From NCBI GenBank assembly GCA_905171695.1, contig LR991653.1:648258-712257 (forward strand): a DNA stretch of 64,000 nt, given 5' to 3'. Positions 26,243-34,388 of the stretch are shown one piece after another. Origin of the DNA: Candidatus Methanoperedentaceae archaeon GB37 (GTDB lineage: Archaea; Halobacteriota; Methanosarcinia; Methanosarcinales; EX4572-44). The first letter of the stretch is position 1. Every line of letters starts with the position of its first letter. The notes under the pieces are model-generated. The model saw nothing but the letters and a program-made list of their open reading frames with translations. It searched no databases and had not been told where the DNA came from. A program made the position numbers and the translations under genes.

Positions 26243-26859
26243 AGCTTCTTGGAATCTCAGCAAGCCCTAGGAAAGCTGCAACAGACTACGTTGTAAGAGA
26301 GGCGCTCAGGATTGCAGGCGAGATAGCCGAGGTTGAATCTGAGTATATCTCTCTTCGTGGCAAGAAGCTTAACTTCTGCATCCATTGCGATCACTGCATC
26401 AGAAAGGGCGAGTGTGTCCATAAGGATGGGATGCTTGAAGTTTATCCTCTGCTCATCTGGGCTGACGCAATTATAATCGGAACACCTGTTTATCAGGGGA
26501 CTGTGAGCGGTCAGGCAAAGGTTATGATGGATCGCTGCAGGGCGATTGTTGCAAAGGATATTCATCTGTTACGTGGCAAGGTTGGGGCTGCTGTTGCGGT
26601 TGGAGGGGATCGAAGTGGGGGTCAGGAGATTGCGATTCGAACGATCATCGATTTTTACCTGATAAACGAGATTACGCCTGTTGGTGGCGGCGCGTTCGGT
26701 GCGAATCTCGGCGCAGTGATCTGGTCGAAGGATAAGAAGGCAGAGGGGGCAGCAGCGGATTCGGAGGGTCTGAAGAGCATTCATAAGGTGGTGGATCGAC
26801 TCATCTGGGTTGCACTGAGGAATGGATCCAAAGGTACGAATCAACCCTGGCAGGTGTGA
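26239..26859 (+). CDS. iron-sulfur flavoprotein (Isf family)
   Basis: A 206-residue FMN protein of the NADPH-dependent FMN reductase fold with a compact cysteine motif, [14 protein letters not shown] (about 47-60), that holds a 4Fe-4S cluster in Methanosarcina Isf. GISASPRK is the FMN phosphate loop and [12 protein letters not shown] the ring-binding loop. Isf proteins move electrons from ferredoxin and can reduce O2 or peroxide. Translationally coupled to the rubrerythrin-like gene, and its end overlaps a ferredoxin gene. Confidence 0.88.
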   Translation: MKLLGISASPRKAATDYVVREALRIAGEIAEVESEYISLRGKKLNFCIHCDHCIRKGECVHKDGMLEVYPLLIWADAIIIGTPVYQGTVSGQAKVMMDRCRAIVAKDIHLLRGKVGAAVAVGGDRSGGQEIAIRTIIDFYLINEITPVGGGAFGANLGAVIWSKDKKAEGAAADSEGLKSIHKVVDRLIWVALRNGSKGTNQPWQV

Positions 26860-27025
26860 TGGATGCGGAGCATGTCTCTCGCACTGCCCGAAAGGGCCTG
26901 CGATCTTCAGGATTGTTGAATCTGGAGACGACCGGGTCTGTGAGGTTCTGGATTGGAGTTTCTGTCTTGGATGCACACATTGTCTCACGCACTGCAGGAG
27001 GGGTGCAATCGAGATTAACGATTAA
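26822..27025 (+). CDS. 2x[4Fe-4S] ferredoxin
   Basis: A 67-residue ferredoxin with two clusters: [14 protein letters not shown] and CLGCTHCLTHCRRG. The second CP is replaced by CR. The ATG lies inside the last codons of the Isf gene (38-base overlap, different frame), so it is coupled to it; ferredoxin is the natural electron donor for Isf, which makes the pair functionally sensible. Confidence 0.85.
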   Translation: MDPKVRINPGRCDGCGACLSHCPKGPAIFRIVESGDDRVCEVLDWSFCLGCTHCLTHCRRGAIEIND

Positions 27026-27090
27026 TGGACTTACTTTGAGCGATAATTACTTATTCTAATAAAGCGATAGTGAGAAGTAAGTAGCATTTT

Positions 27091-27114
27091 ACCATAAACA
27101 TGGGTGTTTATGGT
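27091..27114. promoter_or_regulatory. perfect 10-bp hairpin upstream of rubredoxin
   Basis: ACCATAAACA (27091-27100), loop TGGG, TGTTTATGGT (27105-27114). It sits between the ferredoxin stop and the rubredoxin ATG, 22 bases before the latter. It may be an operator, a processing site or a terminator for the upstream genes. TTTT precedes rather than follows it, so a simple terminator is less likely. Confidence 0.45.
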
Positions 27115-27136
27115 ATAGGTGTGGAGGGATCAGGTG

Positions 27137-27301
27137 ATGGTTGATAAATGGGACTGCACAGTATGCGGATACATATATGATCCAGCTGCGGGAGATCCAG
27201 AGAACGGAGTGGATCCAGGCACACCTTTCGAGGACTTGCCAGATGATTGGGTATGTCCGATGTGTGGTGCTGGGAAAGACGCATTTGAGAGGGTGGAGTG
27301 A
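27137..27301 (+). CDS. rub: rubredoxin
   Basis: A 54-residue electron carrier with one iron bound by CTVCGY and CPMCGA; the sequence between ([23 protein letters not shown]) is classical. The ATG at 27137 gives the standard length and has GGAGG about nine bases upstream; the GTG at 27119 is in frame but less likely. It is the probable electron donor for the superoxide reductase and rubrerythrins nearby. Confidence 0.93.
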   Translation: MVDKWDCTVCGYIYDPAAGDPENGVDPGTPFEDLPDDWVCPMCGAGKDAFERVE

Positions 27302-27417
27302 ATGGCAAAAGTTGAGGTTCAGTTGAGGTTCTTTACTCGACTCAGGTTGGTCACACCCGAGAGATGGCATATGAGATTGCAGCAGGCGCACGGGAGTTGA
27401 AGAATGATGAAGTTTGA
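27302..27417 (+). pseudogene. flavodoxin remnant broken by an 11-bp tandem duplication
   Basis: Directly after the rubredoxin stop, ATGGCAAAAGTTGAG starts a frame that would continue VLYSTQVGHTREMAYEIA, an FMN phosphate-binding loop like the one in the flavodoxin at 25043. GTTGAGGTTCA is repeated in tandem at about 27311-27332, which shifts the frame. Removing one unit restores about 34 codons up to TGA at 27415. The rest of the gene is gone, replaced by the superoxide reductase gene. Confidence 0.6.
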
Positions 27418-27754
27418 AGAGATCCTGAAAGGCTTGGAGTCGGAAGGTAAGGAGAAACATGTCCCTGATATTGAAATCGGTAAGGGGCGTGGAGAAGCGG
27501 GTGTGGATATCGTACATGTCGTTGTGGGAAGAGAGGTTCCGCATCCGAACACAGTGGAACACCACATATCATGGATAGAGGTCTACGGCGTGAAGAAGAG
27601 TGGAGAGGTGGTCTGTCTTGGAAGGTCAGAGTTTGCACCAGGATTCACCAACCCGAACATCCGCTTACAGGTACCTGTACCAGAGTTTAAAGCGTTCTGT
27701 GCCCTATCCTACTGCAACGTACACGGCTTATGGAAGAACTGTCTCGAGGTATAA
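27404..27754 (+). CDS. sor: superoxide reductase (neelaredoxin/desulfoferrodoxin family)
   Basis: Reduces superoxide to peroxide without making O2. The 116-residue one-iron form has EKHVP near the N-terminus (the conserved Glu-Lys pair), VPHPNTVEHHISWIEV with active-site histidines and CNVHGLW with the Cys and last His ligands. The desulforedoxin domain of the two-iron class is absent. It starts at ATGATG (27404/27407). Electrons probably come from the rubredoxin two frames upstream. Confidence 0.92.
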   Translation: MMKFEEILKGLESEGKEKHVPDIEIGKGRGEAGVDIVHVVVGREVPHPNTVEHHISWIEVYGVKKSGEVVCLGRSEFAPGFTNPNIRLQVPVPEFKAFCALSYCNVHGLWKNCLEV

Positions 27755-27774
27755 GGTATAAGGGAAGTGATGCA

Positions 27775-28284
27775 ATGCTGAGCGAAAAGATGAGAGATGC
27801 GCTGAATACCCAGATCAATCGTGAGATCTACTCAGCGTATCTCTATCTTTCGATGTCTGCATACAGCACGTACATCGGGCTCAAAGGGTTTGCCAACTGG
27901 TTCATGGTTCAGTACCATGAAGAGATGTCACACGCAATGAAACTCTACGACTACGTCAATGACCACGGCAACCATGTCAGGCTCATGGCGATCGATGAAC
28001 CCCCGACGGTATTTGAGTCCCCACTGGATATGTTCGAGAAGACGCTCGCACACGAGAAGAAGGTTACAGCTTACATCAACGAACTTGTTGACCTTGCAAT
28101 CGAAGAGAGAGACCATGCAACAGGGATCTTCCTGCAGTGGTTTGTCACAGAGCAGATCGAGGAAGAGTCAAACGACAACGAGATAATCGCAAGGTTGAAA
28201 CTCATCGGAGATGATGGGAACGGACTCCTCATGCTTGATAAAGAGCTGGCAACACGGGCATTTGTGCCGCCAGCTGCAGAGTAG
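27775..28284 (+). CDS. ftn: ferritin
   Basis: Iron storage and detoxification, 169 residues from the ATG at 27775. Ferroxidase ligands are visible: NREIYSAYLYLSMS (Glu), FMVQYHEEMSHAMKLY (ExxH) and the later EERDHATGIFLQWFVTEQIEEE. An in-frame ATG at 27730 inside the superoxide reductase end is open but adds a sequence not seen in ferritins. It ties free iron handling to the O2-defence genes. Confidence 0.92.
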   Translation: MLSEKMRDALNTQINREIYSAYLYLSMSAYSTYIGLKGFANWFMVQYHEEMSHAMKLYDYVNDHGNHVRLMAIDEPPTVFESPLDMFEKTLAHEKKVTAYINELVDLAIEERDHATGIFLQWFVTEQIEEESNDNEIIARLKLIGDDGNGLLMLDKELATRAFVPPAAE

Positions 28285-28297
28285 CCGGGGGTGGAGC

Positions 28298-28390
28298 GTG
28301 ATTAATGATTGGACATATCCTGATCCTTACGATTGCGATTGTGGCGCAACCAAAGATGCATTCAGAAAGATAGATGAAGGAAAGGATTAA
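28298..28390 (+). pseudogene. rubredoxin-like C-terminal fragment (30 residues)
   Basis: GTG at 28298, three to eight bases after GGTGGAG, opens a frame with DWTYPDPYDCDCGATKDAF, which lines up with the C-terminal half of rubredoxin ([15 protein letters not shown] at 27280). Only a CxC pair remains, so it could bind iron only as a dimer, if at all. It is either a relic of a duplicated rubredoxin or a desulforedoxin-like microprotein. Confidence 0.45.
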
Positions 28391-28431
28391 ATGAGTCGTA
28401 CGTAATGGAACTGGAAGTGGAAAATTTCATG

Positions 28432-28454
28432 CTCATAGATTCTTCATCTATGAG
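28432..28454. promoter_or_regulatory. 9-bp hairpin upstream of hsp20
   Basis: CTCATAGAT (28432-28440), loop TCTTC, ATCTATGAG (28446-28454), 34 bases before the Hsp20 ATG. It falls around where transcription would start and could be a heat-shock operator or a leader hairpin. Confidence 0.4.
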
Positions 28455-28488
28455 ACGTCTATAAACGAAGAAAGAGGTGAAAAAAGAA

Positions 28489-28953
28489 ATGGTGCTGCAA
28501 AGGAGAAGATGGATACTGGATCCATTTGAAGAGATGAGAAGGATGCAGGAATGGGTAGAGCAGATGTTCAGTGAGATTCCCGAAACAGCAAGACTGCTTC
28601 CTTCTGGTGTTGGTGAAGGAACCGGAAGAACAGCTGTTCCAGCTGTAGACCTTGTAGACAAGGACGATAAGCTGCTCTTGAAAGCAGATATGCCAGGAAT
28701 CCCCAAAGAGAATATCAAGGTGGAGGTCAAAGGGGACCGTATAGAGATCTCTGCAGAGACAAAAGAAGAGTCAGAAGAGGAGAAGGAAGGGTACATTAGG
28801 CGAGAACGATCATACACGAGTTACTACCGATCGATTCCGCTCCCAACAAAGGTTGACAGCGAAAAGATCGATGCAAGCTTCAAGGACGGAGTTCTTACAA
28901 TCGAGATGCCGAAGGTTGAAGCAGCAGAGGTCAAGAGGATCGAGGTCAAATAA
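28489..28953 (+). CDS. hsp20: small heat-shock protein Hsp20 (alpha-crystallin domain)
   Basis: ATP-independent holdase chaperone, 154 residues. Alpha-crystallin domain about residues 50-145 (AVDLVDKDDKLLLKADMPGIPKENIKVEV..., DGVLTIEMPK) and a C-terminal IEVK close to the IxI tail motif. GAGGTGA nine bases before the ATG at 28489 decides against the GTG at 28477. A second, unrelated-in-place Hsp20 is at 58231. Confidence 0.92.
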   Translation: MVLQRRRWILDPFEEMRRMQEWVEQMFSEIPETARLLPSGVGEGTGRTAVPAVDLVDKDDKLLLKADMPGIPKENIKVEVKGDRIEISAETKEESEEEKEGYIRRERSYTSYYRSIPLPTKVDSEKIDASFKDGVLTIEMPKVEAAEVKRIEVK

Positions 28954-29044
28954 CCCCTCCCTCCTAATCTTTTCCCCATAATCTTTTTCTTATTCTTGGA
29001 GTAGTAATAAATAGATTGAAGAATAAAAGAGCGAGGAAGATCTT

Positions 29045-30502
29045 ATGAAGATACCAAAGTGTATGAGCACGCAACATCCTGATAATGTGAAGTCCCCCTT
29101 CTTTGCAGAGAACAATGAACTCGGCGGCGAAGACGAGATACGGGAAGCATACTATGCATTCTCTCATTTAGGTTGTGATGAGCAGATGTGGGACTGTGAA
29201 GGCAAGGAAGCTGATAATTTTGTAGTCAAAAAACTATTGACAAAGTATGAATCATTCTTCCAGGGGAAGAGGCTGGGGAGAGATGTATTTATAACATTGA
29301 GGGTGCCAAATCCTACCGTCGAGAGGGGCGAGGCAAAGATTTTATTGGAAACACTGGAGAGCATACCAAGGTCATTTGACTCTGCTAAATTGGTTTATCA
29401 TGATGATACGCCGCCCATATTCGAGGTTATCCTACCCATGACTGCCTCTCCTATGTGCATCGATAGAATCTACAGATACTATTGCGATTTCGTTGTGGGA
29501 AAACAGAATAAACCAGTTAGAGAAGGCGATGTAACAATATCTGAATGGATTGGGAAATTTAAACCTGAAAGAATCAATGTTATACCTCTCTTTGAAGATA
29601 TGGAGCACATGCTTGATGCACACAATATAACTGAAGAATATTTACAAACCAAGGATGTAGAGTATCAAAGAGTCTTCTTAGCAAGGTCAGATCCAGCAAT
29701 AAATTACGGACTTGTCAGCGCTGTTTTTTTAAACAAGATAGCTCTTCAAAGATTGCAAAGATTATCAGAAGAGACTGGTATTGAGATATATCCTATTGTA
29801 GGTATCGGCTCGGCTCCTTTCAGAGGTAATCTCAAACCACAGACAGTAGAAAGAGTTATAAACGAATATCCAAGCGCTCATACATTTACTGTTCAATCCG
29901 CATTCAAATATGATAACTCTCCTGAGGAAGTTAGAGAAGCAATAAGAAAACTGCAAGAAAGAGAGAGAGGTTTGCCTCAAGAGATAGACGAAGAGAAGTC
30001 TCTGGAAATAATCAAGAGATATTCTCAGGAATACCAGAAACAGATCATAGAGCTGGCACCTGTGATCAATAAAGTTGCAACGTACGTTCCAAGTAGAAGA
30101 AAGAGAAAGTTGCATATAGGCTTATTCGGTTATTCACGACGCATGGGAGAAATTGCATTGCCAAGAGCAATAACGTTCACATGTTCTCTTTATTCCATCG
30201 GCTTACCACCAGAAATCCTTGGTTTGAATGCATTAAACGAGGATGACCTCCAGTTTATCAAGGAAGTTTATGTGAATTTCGAAGACGATTTAAGAGATTC
30301 CCTCAAGTTTTTCAATCCAAATACAGGCTTTTTACCAGAAGGTCTTGAAAGAGAAGTCAGGAAATTCCCGGTGGATTTCGAGACTGACGAGGAGCATGAA
30401 AGACTAACAGGTTATATTACAGAGTCGTTAAGGAAGAATAAAACGGAAGGTTTAGGAGAATATATTCTAAGAGCAGCAAATTTGAGAAAATTCCTGGGAT
30501 GA
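29045..30502 (+). CDS. ppcA: archaeal-type phosphoenolpyruvate carboxylase
   Basis: Carboxylates PEP to oxaloacetate, feeding the incomplete TCA cycle. The 485-residue archaeal PEPC starts with the diagnostic MKIPKCMSTQHPDNVKSPFF and has GSAPFRGNLKP and the C-terminal FTCSLYSIGLPPEILGLNAL. It is clearly more AT-rich than its neighbours (many TTA, ATA, AAA and TTT codons), which suggests a different origin. It interrupts the stress-gene run and has its own promoter region (AGTAATAAATAGATTG). Confidence 0.93.
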   Translation: MKIPKCMSTQHPDNVKSPFFAENNELGGEDEIREAYYAFSHLGCDEQMWDCEGKEADNFVVKKLLTKYESFFQGKRLGRDVFITLRVPNPTVERGEAKILLETLESIPRSFDSAKLVYHDDTPPIFEVILPMTASPMCIDRIYRYYCDFVVGKQNKPVREGDVTISEWIGKFKPERINVIPLFEDMEHMLDAHNITEEYLQTKDVEYQRVFLARSDPAINYGLVSAVFLNKIALQRLQRLSEETGIEIYPIVGIGSAPFRGNLKPQTVERVINEYPSAHTFTVQSAFKYDNSPEEVREAIRKLQERERGLPQEIDEEKSLEIIKRYSQEYQKQIIELAPVINKVATYVPSRRKRKLHIGLFGYSRRMGEIALPRAITFTCSLYSIGLPPEILGLNALNEDDLQFIKEVYVNFEDDLRDSLKFFNPNTGFLPEGLEREVRKFPVDFETDEEHERLTGYITESLRKNKTEGLGEYILRAANLRKFLG

Positions 30503-30578
30503 TATAAAGAAGACGGGAGATAGCAGGAGATGGATGAAGTACTCGAACCACCCGGGTGCAATGCAGAGGTGATTAAAG

Positions 30579-30818
30579 GTGGTCAGCGTTAAGCTCTACT
30601 CCGCCCAGTCCTGTCCCTTCTGTGCAATGGCAAGAAACTTCTTCAAAGGAGCGGGCGTGGAGTTTGAAGATATTGACGTGTCAAAAGATCCGGATGCAGC
30701 AGAAGAGATGGTCAGAAAGAGCGGGAAGATGCTTATCCCACAGATCGAGATCGGGGATACGATAATTGTTGGGTTCGATGAGGAGGCGATAAAGCGGGAG
30801 CTTGGGATCAATGTATGA
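30579..30818 (+). CDS. glutaredoxin-like thiol-disulfide protein
   Basis: A 79-residue thioredoxin-fold protein with redox motif SCPFCAMA (CPFC) near residue 12, the cis-proline region MLIPQIEIG and GFDEEAI. GTG start with GAGGTGAT five bases upstream. In archaea such proteins usually work with a thioredoxin reductase; the start of one follows directly but is dead (30811). Confidence 0.87.
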   Translation: MVSVKLYSAQSCPFCAMARNFFKGAGVEFEDIDVSKDPDAAEEMVRKSGKMLIPQIEIGDTIIVGFDEEAIKRELGINV

Positions 30819-30906
30819 TTGTATCATCATCGGAGCCGGTCCTGCAGGGCTTACAGCAGCGGTCTAAGCTGCGAGAAAAAAGATATCGACAATAGGAATA
30901 AACTGA
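30811..30906 (+). pseudogene. thioredoxin reductase N-terminal remnant
   Basis: Overlapping the glutaredoxin stop, ATG begins MYDCIIIGAGPAGLTAAV, a complete FAD-binding GxGxxG loop, then TAA where these enzymes have Tyr (TAC or TAT expected), then AARKKISTIGIN and a second stop. The remaining 280 or so codons are missing. The glutaredoxin-reductase operon has lost its reductase here. Confidence 0.7.
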
Positions 30907-30978
30907 AACTGGGAAAAAAGGTATGTATCAATGTATCAATATTAGATGAATAGTGAATAGTAAGGAGGGGTTTAGAAT

Positions 30979-32175
30979 ATGGTTGTTCAGCTTAAAGAAG
31001 GTGTTTACTGGGTTGGTGCTGTCGACTGGGCAGCAAGGGAGTTTCACGATTATGTGATCCCCGCGGGAACGACATACAACGCGTACCTGATCGTTGATGA
31101 GAAGGTCGCACTGATAGACACTGTGAAGCACGGATTTCTCGATGAGCTTATGATGCGAATCGAGAAGATCATTGATCCTCGAAAGATCGATTATGTGATC
31201 TCAAACCACGGCGAGATGGATCATTCAGGCGTGCTTCCCTGGGTTATGAACCGTGTGAGCAAGGATGCAACAGTTGTAACCTCAATGAAAGGGGAAGAGA
31301 GTCTCAGGAAGTACTATCGCCACAACTGGAATCTGATGACGGTAAAAGCAGGCGATGAGATCTCGCTTGGGAAGAAGAGACTGACATTCCTGCCTGTCCC
31401 GATGCTTCACTGGCCAGATAGCATGATGACATATCTCAGGGAAGATAAGATCCTCTTCTCAAATGATGCATTTGGACAGCATCTGGCATCGCACGAGCGG
31501 TTTGATGATGAGATCGATCCTAACGAACTCATGGAGTATGTCAGATCCTACTTTGCAAACATCCTGATGCCGTTCTCTGATCTCATTATAAGGAAACTCG
31601 ATGAGATCTCAAAGCTAAACCTTCCAATCAATATGATCGCACCATCCCACGGTCTCATCTGGCGAGAGAAACCAGAATCGATCATAAAAGAATACATACG
31701 GCTTGCAGAAGGTAAGACTGAGAGAAGGGCTGTGATCATCTATGACACGATGTGGCACTCAACAGAAAAGATGGCGGTTGCAATTGCAGAGGGGATCGCA
31801 GATGAGGGCGTGAAGGCTGAGATTGTGAAGCTCAGAAGCGCTCATATCAGTGAGGCTGTTACAAAGGTGCTCGGAGCAGGGGCGCTTGTTGTGGGATCGC
31901 CAACGCTCAATAACGGCATCTTTCCCACGGTTGCAGGGTTCATGGCATATCTCGAGGGTTTGAAACCGAAGGTCAAGAAAGGAGCTGCCTTTGGATCCTA
32001 TGGCTGGGCAGGTGGAGCAGTGAAGAAACTACAGGCACAGCTTGAAGCGATGGGAATCGAGATAATCGAGGACGGTCTTGAGATCAAATTTCTGCCTGAC
32101 CCGGACGATATAAAGAGCTGTATTGAGTTTGGAAAGTTGATTGGAAGGAGTGTAAAGGAGGGATTTGATGGGTAA
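30979..32175 (+). CDS. fprA: flavodiiron protein FprA (F420H2 oxidase type)
   Basis: Reduces O2 to water using F420H2 in MCR archaea. The 398-residue protein has a metallo-beta-lactamase domain with the di-iron motif NHGEMDHSG (about 78-86) and later HWPDSMMTYL, NDAFGQHLAS and PSHGLIW ligands, and from about 250 a flavodoxin domain (IIYDTMWHSTEKMA, GSPTLNNGIFP, FGSYGWAGGA). No rubredoxin domain is fused. It overlaps the next gene by eight bases. Confidence 0.94.
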   Translation: MVVQLKEGVYWVGAVDWAAREFHDYVIPAGTTYNAYLIVDEKVALIDTVKHGFLDELMMRIEKIIDPRKIDYVISNHGEMDHSGVLPWVMNRVSKDATVVTSMKGEESLRKYYRHNWNLMTVKAGDEISLGKKRLTFLPVPMLHWPDSMMTYLREDKILFSNDAFGQHLASHERFDDEIDPNELMEYVRSYFANILMPFSDLIIRKLDEISKLNLPINMIAPSHGLIWREKPESIIKEYIRLAEGKTERRAVIIYDTMWHSTEKMAVAIAEGIADEGVKAEIVKLRSAHISEAVTKVLGAGALVVGSPTLNNGIFPTVAGFMAYLEGLKPKVKKGAAFGSYGWAGGAVKKLQAQLEAMGIEIIEDGLEIKFLPDPDDIKSCIEFGKLIGRSVKEGFDG

Positions 32176-32683
32176 TAATGAGGAGAGAATAGAAGCGCTT
32201 AAGAGTGCGATGAAACTTGAAGAGGATGGAAGAGCGTTCTACCTCAAAGCAAGCGAGAAGGCGGTGCAGAGCTTTGCAAAGGAGATGTTCAAGTCGCTTG
32301 CCGAGGCAGAGAATAAGCATCTTAAAGTTGTTAAGACGGTATATGAAAGGCTCCAGAAGGAGGGAGATTGGCCAAAGCTCGTAATTCCTAGTGGAGACCA
32401 AAAGACAGCTACAGTATTCCCGGAAGAACTTGGGATGAGTGAAGAAGAACTATCCGAGAGCGTTAAGGTTCTTGATATCGCTATCAGGATGGAAGAAGAG
32501 AGTATAAAACTCTACGATGGTCTAACCGAGAGAGCCGTTGATCCATTCGAGAAACGATTCTATATCGTACTATCCAACGAGGAGAGAGACCACTATCTCG
32601 ATCTCTCAGACTATCGAGACTACCTTCAAGATCCCACAGGATGGTTTGCGACAAGAGAGGGATTCATGCTTGACGGAATATAG
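32168..32683 (+). CDS. rubrerythrin-family ferritin-like protein
   Basis: A 171-residue di-iron four-helix protein: LKSAMKLEEDGRAFYLKAS and LAEAENKHLKVV give the first ligand pair, and IAIRMEEESIKLYDGLTERA with LSNEERDHYLDLSDY the second. There is no rubredoxin domain. GGAGG six bases before the ATG at 32168 (preceded by TTG at 32165) sets the start. Coupling to fprA suggests it removes the peroxide side of O2 stress. Confidence 0.85.
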   Translation: MGNNEERIEALKSAMKLEEDGRAFYLKASEKAVQSFAKEMFKSLAEAENKHLKVVKTVYERLQKEGDWPKLVIPSGDQKTATVFPEELGMSEEELSESVKVLDIAIRMEEESIKLYDGLTERAVDPFEKRFYIVLSNEERDHYLDLSDYRDYLQDPTGWFATREGFMLDGI

Positions 32684-32764
32684 CCCGGATGAAGATTCAG
32701 ATTCGCTATCTTAGCCCTTGAGATTGGTCTCTCTACTGCAGGCATTATTATTTATTGTTGGGGC

Positions 32765-33637
32765 GTGAATGATTGTCACGTGTCATCTGGTCTCTCAGTC
32801 TATCTCAGGTTGGTGCGTGCGCCTAACTGTGCGATGGCGTCTCTTGCCGCGGTTATAGGCTGGTTTATTGCGTACTCGCTACTGGGGGGTGATCTCTCTT
32901 CGTTCATTCCGCTATTTATCGTGGTATTCTTGATCACTGGCGCAGGCAATGCATTGAATGATCTCTTTGATGTTGAGATCGATCGGATCAACAGGCCTGA
33001 TAGACCGCTTCCCTCTGGTGCGATCTCAAAGAGGAGTGCTTTATATCTCGCAGTCCTCTTTTTTACCATCGGAGTGGGTGTGTCAGGTCTGCTCGGCTCG
33101 CTCTGTCTTCTTATAGCGGTTGTAAACTCTGGTCTTCTTGTGGTGTATGCTTCGCATCTCAAACGAACCCCTCTAGTTGGCAATCTCTCGGTGGCGTATC
33201 TCACAGGCTCTACCTTCCTCTTCGGCGGGGCTGTCCTCGGCTTTGACGGTGCAAAGGTTGTCCTAATCCTCTCTTTGCTTGCAACACTTGCCACGCTCTC
33301 GCGTGAGATCATAAAGGATCTTCTGGATATGAAGGGTGATTCTCTGCGCGGTGCAAGGACGCTTCCCATCCTCTTTGGTGAGCGACCAGCACTCTATCTC
33401 TCAGCGTTATCTCTCTTCATGGCAATTGGTCTGAGCCCACTTCCGTACTTCCAGTCACTCCCTGATGGTCGAGCACTCTTTGGAGACCACTACCTCCTTC
33501 TCGTTGGGGTGGCTGATCTTCTCTTCATCGCAGGTATCGCTTCGTCCTTCAGAGAGCGCGCCCACTCTCCAACGATCCTGAAGCTTGCTATGCTCGTTGC
33601 ACTCTCATCGTTTGTGATCGGAGCCGTTCTGCGATAG
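32765..33637 (+). CDS. digeranylgeranylglyceryl phosphate synthase, UbiA family
   Basis: Membrane prenyltransferase that adds the second geranylgeranyl chain to the archaeal lipid backbone. The 290-residue sequence has about eight transmembrane segments, the NALNDLFDVEIDRINRPDRPLPSG Asp-rich motif (about 62-85) and the second motif DLLDMKGD (about 186). Starts at GTG (32765); GTG at 32780 is an alternative. Upstream is AT-rich (ATTATTATTTATTG), so it has its own promoter. Confidence 0.88.
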   Translation: MNDCHVSSGLSVYLRLVRAPNCAMASLAAVIGWFIAYSLLGGDLSSFIPLFIVVFLITGAGNALNDLFDVEIDRINRPDRPLPSGAISKRSALYLAVLFFTIGVGVSGLLGSLCLLIAVVNSGLLVVYASHLKRTPLVGNLSVAYLTGSTFLFGGAVLGFDGAKVVLILSLLATLATLSREIIKDLLDMKGDSLRGARTLPILFGERPALYLSALSLFMAIGLSPLPYFQSLPDGRALFGDHYLLLVGVADLLFIAGIASSFRERAHSPTILKLAMLVALSSFVIGAVLR

Positions 33638-33662
33638 AGGACTTGGCGAGGCATAGATTTAT

Positions 33663-34388
33663 ATGAGTGCCTACACACAACTATCCGGTGTGACGCAAGT
33701 TTACTTTGTAGGTGTGGGACCAGGCGACTTTGAGCTTCTGACGATCAGAGGGAGAGAACTGATCGAAGAAGCAGATCTCTTGATACACTATGGGAGTGCC
33801 ACGAGTCCAGAGATCATAGGGCTTGCAAAGAAGGATGTTATGAGCAGCTATGGGAAGAGCCTTGACGAGATCACAGAGACCATAGCAGCGTATGTCAAAG
33901 AGGGAAAGACCGTGGTGCGTGTCCATAGTGGAGATCCAGCACTCTTTGGCGGGATGCTCGAACAGACGAGAGCACTCGCAGAACTGGGGATAGACGTAGA
34001 GGTCGTACCAGGGGTCTCTTCCATGTTTGCCGCTGCAGCACTTCTAAAGACCCAGCTCACACTGCCAGGTGTCACCCAGACCGTGATAATAACACGACCT
34101 GAAGAGCCGCTCGAAGAACTCTCAAAGGAGAACGCAACGATGGTGATATTCCTCGGAATTGAGAAGATACGGGAGATAATGGAACGAGTACGATACCCAC
34201 CTGATACCGACGTTGCAATAGTCTACCACGCGTCTTGGAAGGATCAGAAGACGATAAGGGGGACCGTCTCAGATATAGCAGAGAAGGTTGAAGCCACCGG
34301 GATCAAACACGGTGCAATAATCATAATCGGCGAGGCTGTGAACCCCAGAACGATAATGAGACTGGGACGCGGTGAACCTCCCCTATGA
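33663..34388 (+). CDS. cbiF: cobalt-precorrin-4 C11-methyltransferase
   Basis: SAM-dependent tetrapyrrole methylase of anaerobic cobamide synthesis, 241 residues. VYFVGVGPGDFELLTIRG, HSGDPALFGGMLEQ and VPGVSSMFAAAA are the family motifs, and QLTLPGVTQTVIITR is typical of CbiF/CobM. The ATG at 33663 is preceded by TTTAT; a GTG at 33690 is possible. Its stop overlaps the cfbE start (ATGA), so cobamide and F430 genes are translated together. Confidence 0.9.
   Translation: MSAYTQLSGVTQVYFVGVGPGDFELLTIRGRELIEEADLLIHYGSATSPEIIGLAKKDVMSSYGKSLDEITETIAAYVKEGKTVVRVHSGDPALFGGMLEQTRALAELGIDVEVVPGVSSMFAAAALLKTQLTLPGVTQTVIITRPEEPLEELSKENATMVIFLGIEKIREIMERVRYPPDTDVAIVYHASWKDQKTIRGTVSDIAEKVEATGIKHGAIIIIGEAVNPRTIMRLGRGEPPL

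Noticed and set aside
28304-28372. 22-codon hydrophobic frame beginning MIGHILILTIAIV
   Set aside because: The same bases in another frame give a rubredoxin-like sequence with a ribosome site, which is the better reading.
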